Assembly (NCBI RefSeq): GCF_016056375.1 | Contig: NZ_JAEDAE010000001.1 | Span: 558,001-622,000 of the forward strand | Reading direction: 5' to 3' | Source: Hymenobacter negativus | Lineage (GTDB): Bacteria > Bacteroidota > Bacteroidia > Cytophagales > Hymenobacteraceae | DNA length: 64,000 nucleotides | Shown: positions 60,852-64,000 of the stretch, in pieces | Position numbering within the stretch: position 1 is the stretch's first letter | Layout of the letters: each line of letters starts with the position of its first letter | The notes under the pieces: generated by a model | The model's database searches: none | The model's input: the letters and a program-made list of their open reading frames with translations, nothing else | Told to the model about the DNA's origin: nothing | Program-made: the position numbers and the translations under genes

Positions 60852-63800
60852 CTACATATTCCGGCGGTACTGACCGCCTACCTCAAACAGCGCGTTCGTA
60901 ATCTGCCCCAGCGAGCAGAACTTCACCGTTTCCATCAGCTCGGCGAAGAGGTTGCCGTTGGCCACGGCCACTTGCTGCAGGCGCTTGAGGCGGGCCTCGG
61001 TCTGGTCGGCGTTGCGGGTGTGCAGGATGTTGAGCATCTCGATTTGGTACTGCTTTTCCTCCTCCGTGGCGCGGATGACCTCGGCCGGCACCACCGTGGG
61101 CGAGCCCTTCGACGAGAGGAAGGTGTTCACGCCGATGATGGGGTACTCTCCCGTGTGCTTCAGCATCTCGTAGTGCATGCTTTCCTCCTGGATTTTGCCG
61201 CGCTGGTACATGGTTTCCATGGCCCCGAGCACGCCGCCGCGCTCCGTGATGCGGTCAAATTCGGCCAACACGGCCTCCTCCACCAGGTCGGTGAGCTCCT
61301 CGATGATGAAGGAGCCTTGCAGCGGGTTTTCGTTCTTGGCCAGGCCCAGCTCCCGGTTGATGATGAGCTGAATGGCCATGGCCCGGCGCACCGATTCCTC
61401 GGTGGGCGTAGTGATGGCCTCATCGTAGGCGTTGGTGTGCAAGCTGTTGCAGTTGTCGTAGATGGCGTACAGCGCCTGCAGCGTGGTGCGGATGTCGTTG
61501 AAGTCGATTTCCTGGGCGTGCAGGCTGCGGCCCGAGGTCTGGATGTGGTACTTCAGCATCTGGCTGCGGGCGTCGGCGCCGTACTTCAGCTTCATGGCCT
61601 TGGCCCAGATGCGGCGCGCCACCCGCCCAATCACGGCGTACTCCGGGTCGATGCCGTTGGAGAAGAAGAAGCTCAGGTTCGGCGCGAAGTCGTTCACGCT
61701 CATGCCGCGGCTCACGTAGTACTCCACAAACGTGAAGCCGTTGGAGAGCGTGAGGGCCAGCTGGGTGATGGGGTTGGCGCCGGCCTCGGCAATGTGGTAG
61801 CCGGAGATGGACACGGAATAGAAATTCCGCACCTTCTGCTGGATGAAGTATTCCTGCACGTCGCCCATCAGGCGCAGGGCAAACTCGGTGCTGAAAATGC
61901 AGGTGTTCTGGGCCTGGTCTTCCTTCAGAATGTCGGCCTGCACGGTGCCGCGCACCTGCGTCAGCGTGCGCGCCTTGATGTCGGCGTACACGTCGGCGGG
62001 CAGCACCTGGTCGCCGGTCACGCCCAGCAGCATCAGGCCCAGGCCGTCGTTGCCGGCCGGCAGCTCGCCCTGGTAGCGGGGGCGGGAGAGGTTTTTCTCC
62101 GCGTAAATCTGGTCGATTTTGGCGTCGACCTCCGCTTCCAGGCCCTGCTCCTTGATGTAGAGCTCGCACTGCTGGTCGATGGCCGCGTTCATGAAAAACG
62201 CCGCCAGCTGCGCCGCCGGGCCGTTGATGGTCATCGACACCGACGTGCTGGGGTTGGCCAGGTTGAAGCCCGAATACAGCTTCTTGGCGTCGTCGAGGCA
62301 GCAGATGCTCACGCCCGCGTTGCCGATTTTGCCATAGATGTCGGGCCGGTGGTCGGGGTCCTCGCCGTACAGCGTCACCGAGTCAAACGCCGTGCTCAGG
62401 CGCTTGGCCGGCAGGCCCATGCTCACGTAGTGGAAGCGGCGGTTGGTGCGCTCCGGCCCGCCCTCGCCGGCAAACATGCGCGTGGGGTCTTCGCCCTCGC
62501 GCTTGAAGGGGAACACGCCCGCCGTGTAGGGGAATTCGCCGGGGAAGTTCTCCTGCATGGCCCAGCGCAGGCGGTCGCCCCAGCCGGAGTAGCGCGGCGT
62601 AGCCACCTTCGGAATGTCGTTGCCCGACAGTGACTTGGTGTGCGTCTTCACCCGAATTTCCTTGCCGCGCACCGAGTACACGTACTCCGGGTTGCGGTAG
62701 TTTTGCAGGGTGCTTTCCCAGTTTTCCAGGATGGCCTGGCTGTCGGCGTCGAGACGGCGGAGCTGGGTTTGCTTGTTCTTGGCAAACTCCTCTACCATGC
62801 TATCACTGCTCTTTTTCTCGTCGCGGTAGTGCTCTTCGAGCTTGGCAAAGGCGCCGGCTACTTCCGCAATCTGGGCCTGCTCGCGCACGCGCTGGTCGTA
62901 GGCGCGGTTGGTTTCGGCAATCTCGGAGAGGTAGCGGGTGCGGTGCGGCGGGATGATGTAAATCTTCTCCGAATCCTCGGCGCTGGTTTCCAGGTGCGAG
63001 GCGAAGGTGGCGCCGGTTTTGGTTTCCAGCATCTTCAGCACCGCCCGGTACAGCCGGTTCATGCCCGGGTCGTTGAACTGCGAGGCAATGGTGCCGAACA
63101 CCGGCATCTGGTCCGTGGGCGAATCCCAGAGGCCGTGGTTGCGCTGGTACTGCTTGCGCACGTCGCGCAAGGCATCCTGCGCGCCGCGCTTGTCAAACTT
63201 GTTCAGGGCAATGACGTCGGCGAAATCGAGCATGTCGATTTTCTCCAACTGCGTGGCCGCGCCGTACTCGGGCGTCATCACATACAGGCTGGCATCGGAA
63301 TGCTCAATGATTTCGGTGTCGGACTGGCCGATGCCCGAAGTCTCCAGAATAATCAAATCGTAGTTGGCGGCGCGCACCACGTCCACGGCATCCTGCACGT
63401 AGCGGCTTAATGCCAAATTGCTCTGGCGCGTGGCCAGGCTGCGCATATACACCCGCGGCGAGTTGATGGAGTTCATCCGAATCCGGTCGCCGAGCAGCGC
63501 GCCGCCCGTCTTGCGCTTGCTGGGGTCGACGGAAATAATGGCAATGGTCTTCTCCGGAAAGTCGAACAGGAAGCGCCGCACCAGCTCATCCACCAGCGAC
63601 GACTTGCCCGCGCCGCCCGTGCCCGTGATGCCCAGAATAGGAGCGGAGGACTTCGAAGCCAGCTTCTGGTTCTGGTCGGCCTCGCTCTGCTGGAAGTCAG
63701 CCACCAGCTGCCCTTTCACCCGCTCAAACTCCTCGGGGAAGTTCTCCGCCGCCGAAATCAAACGCCCAATGCTGCGAGCATCCTTGTCCTGAATGTGGCC

Positions 63801-64000
63801 GGCCTCGCCATTGAGGTTCTGGCCCGTCGGGAAGTCCGCCTGCTCCAGCAGGTTGTTAATCATGCCCTGCAAACCCATGGCGCGGCCATCGTCGGGCGAG
63901 TAGATGCGGGTAATGCCGTAGCCCATCAGTTCTTCAATCTCGGTGGGCAGAATCACGCCGCCGCCGCCGCCGAAGATTTTAATGTGGCCCGCGCCACGCT
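60852..64000 (-). CDS. icmF: Isobutyryl-CoA mutase, fused (IcmF), truncated at window edge
   Basis: At least 1048 residues are visible, running off the window's right edge; the frame beyond 63956 reads [18 protein letters not shown], the end of the cobalamin-binding domain, so the true start lies outside. Next comes the MeaI-type GTPase domain with P-loop [12 protein letters not shown] (109-120 counting from 63956), then the (beta/alpha)8 mutase domain. IcmF interconverts isobutyryl-CoA and n-butyryl-CoA using adenosylcobalamin, with the GTPase part protecting cofactor loading. The substrate-pocket residues read Phe (AGVFPF) and Gln (DQAQNT) where methylmalonyl-CoA mutase has Tyr and Arg, supporting IcmF over MCM. 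Confidence 0.92.
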   Translation of the reverse strand, partial: RGAGHIKIFGGGGGVILPTEIEELMGYGITRIYSPDDGRAMGLQGMINNLLEQADFPTGQNLNGEAGHIQDKDARSIGRLISAAENFPEEFERVKGQLVADFQQSEADQNQKLASKSSAPILGITGTGGAGKSSLVDELVRRFLFDFPEKTIAIISVDPSKRKTGGALLGDRIRMNSINSPRVYMRSLATRQSNLALSRYVQDAVDVVRAANYDLIILETSGIGQSDTEIIEHSDASLYVMTPEYGAATQLEKIDMLDFADVIALNKFDKRGAQDALRDVRKQYQRNHGLWDSPTDQMPVFGTIASQFNDPGMNRLYRAVLKMLETKTGATFASHLETSAEDSEKIYIIPPHRTRYLSEIAETNRAYDQRVREQAQIAEVAGAFAKLEEHYRDEKKSSDSMVEEFAKNKQTQLRRLDADSQAILENWESTLQNYRNPEYVYSVRGKEIRVKTHTKSLSGNDIPKVATPRYSGWGDRLRWAMQENFPGEFPYTAGVFPFKREGEDPTRMFAGEGGPERTNRRFHYVSMGLPAKRLSTAFDSVTLYGEDPDHRPDIYGKIGNAGVSICCLDDAKKLYSGFNLANPSTSVSMTINGPAAQLAAFFMNAAIDQQCELYIKEQGLEAEVDAKIDQIYAEKNLSRPRYQGELPAGNDGLGLMLLGVTGDQVLPADVYADIKARTLTQVRGTVQADILKEDQAQNTCIFSTEFALRLMGDVQEYFIQQKVRNFYSVSISGYHIAEAGANPITQLALTLSNGFTFVEYYVSRGMSVNDFAPNLSFFFSNGIDPEYAVIGRVARRIWAKAMKLKYGADARSQMLKYHIQTSGRSLHAQEIDFNDIRTTLQALYAIYDNCNSLHTNAYDEAITTPTEESVRRAMAIQLIINRELGLAKNENPLQGSFIIEELTDLVEEAVLAEFDRITERGGVLGAMETMYQRGKIQEESMHYEMLKHTGEYPIIGVNTFLSSKGSPTVVPAEVIRATEEEKQYQIEMLNILHTRNADQTEARLKRLQQVAVANGNLFAELMETVKFCSLGQITNALFEVGGQYRRNM

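Noticed and set aside
60816..62633. 605-residue plus-strand frame opposite icmF
   Set aside because: Composition (His, Val, Ala, Arg-rich) is that of an antisense shadow and the opposite strand matches IcmF throughout.

Overview
The window looks like chromosome from a high-GC Bacteroidota of the Hymenobacter type (order Cytophagales). Three things point there. Secreted proteins carry type IX secretion (T9SS) C-terminal sorting domains, both type A and the CHU_C type B. Several genes have the Bacteroidota -7 promoter box TAnnTTTG a short way upstream instead of a Shine-Dalgarno site. The gene families found (DUF2147, DUF4920, COG4705, CHU_C, M61, IcmF) are common in that group. The call is by composition and family recognition, not by alignment. 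No rRNA, tRNA, CRISPR array, complete insertion sequence or origin was seen.

Layout. 0.1-3.5 kb: a 17-residue-repeat surface protein with an S74 chaperone tail, an AraC-methyltransferase fusion and a DUF427 protein. 3.7-6.5 kb: a VWA protein followed by an AAA+ ATPase, probably a chelatase-like pair. 6.7-11.5 kb: two small membrane proteins, an STAS-like protein, an M14 carboxypeptidase and surE. 11.6-14.0 kb: a two-component system with a small membrane protein downstream. 14.2-19.2 kb: exported hydrolases (histidine phosphatase, M28 peptidase, S8 protease) and a beta-barrel protein coupled to the S8 protease. 19.4-26.6 kb: small envelope proteins, ligA, a polysaccharide deacetylase lipoprotein and dapA. 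26.6-30.2 kb: an O-antigen-ligase-like protein, a CCG-domain oxidoreductase subunit and an HMG-CoA-lyase-like enzyme run on the minus strand. 30.3-41.1 kb: a frameshifted gene, an orphan cytochrome oxidase subunit III, a large CHU_C protein, an M1 aminopeptidase with a T9SS tail, an NlpC/P60 hydrolase with a histone-like tail and an M61 peptidase. 41.2-50.2 kb: kup, an FKBP isomerase, a 44-residue peptide gene, a pseudouridine synthase, an OmpA-like protein, DinB, aldo/keto reductase and a class III cyclase. 50.3-54.3 kb: an acyl-CoA synthetase, a beta-barrel protein and a lipoprotein.

The most accessory-looking part is 54.4-60.8 kb. It holds a self-inhibited class II Fic protein, four copies of a GC-rich hairpin repeat, a large VCBS/FG-GAP T9SS protein and an AT-rich gene resembling the putative phage abortive infection family. 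It is bounded by icmF, which runs off the right edge of the window.

Two kinds of mobile-looking repeats are scattered through otherwise ordinary genes. One is a roughly 90-100 bp perfect or near-perfect palindrome (three full copies whose stems differ by paired changes, plus two degenerate copies). The other is a single 164 bp palindrome upstream of surE. Most convergent gene pairs are separated by long perfect hairpins that probably terminate transcription from both sides.
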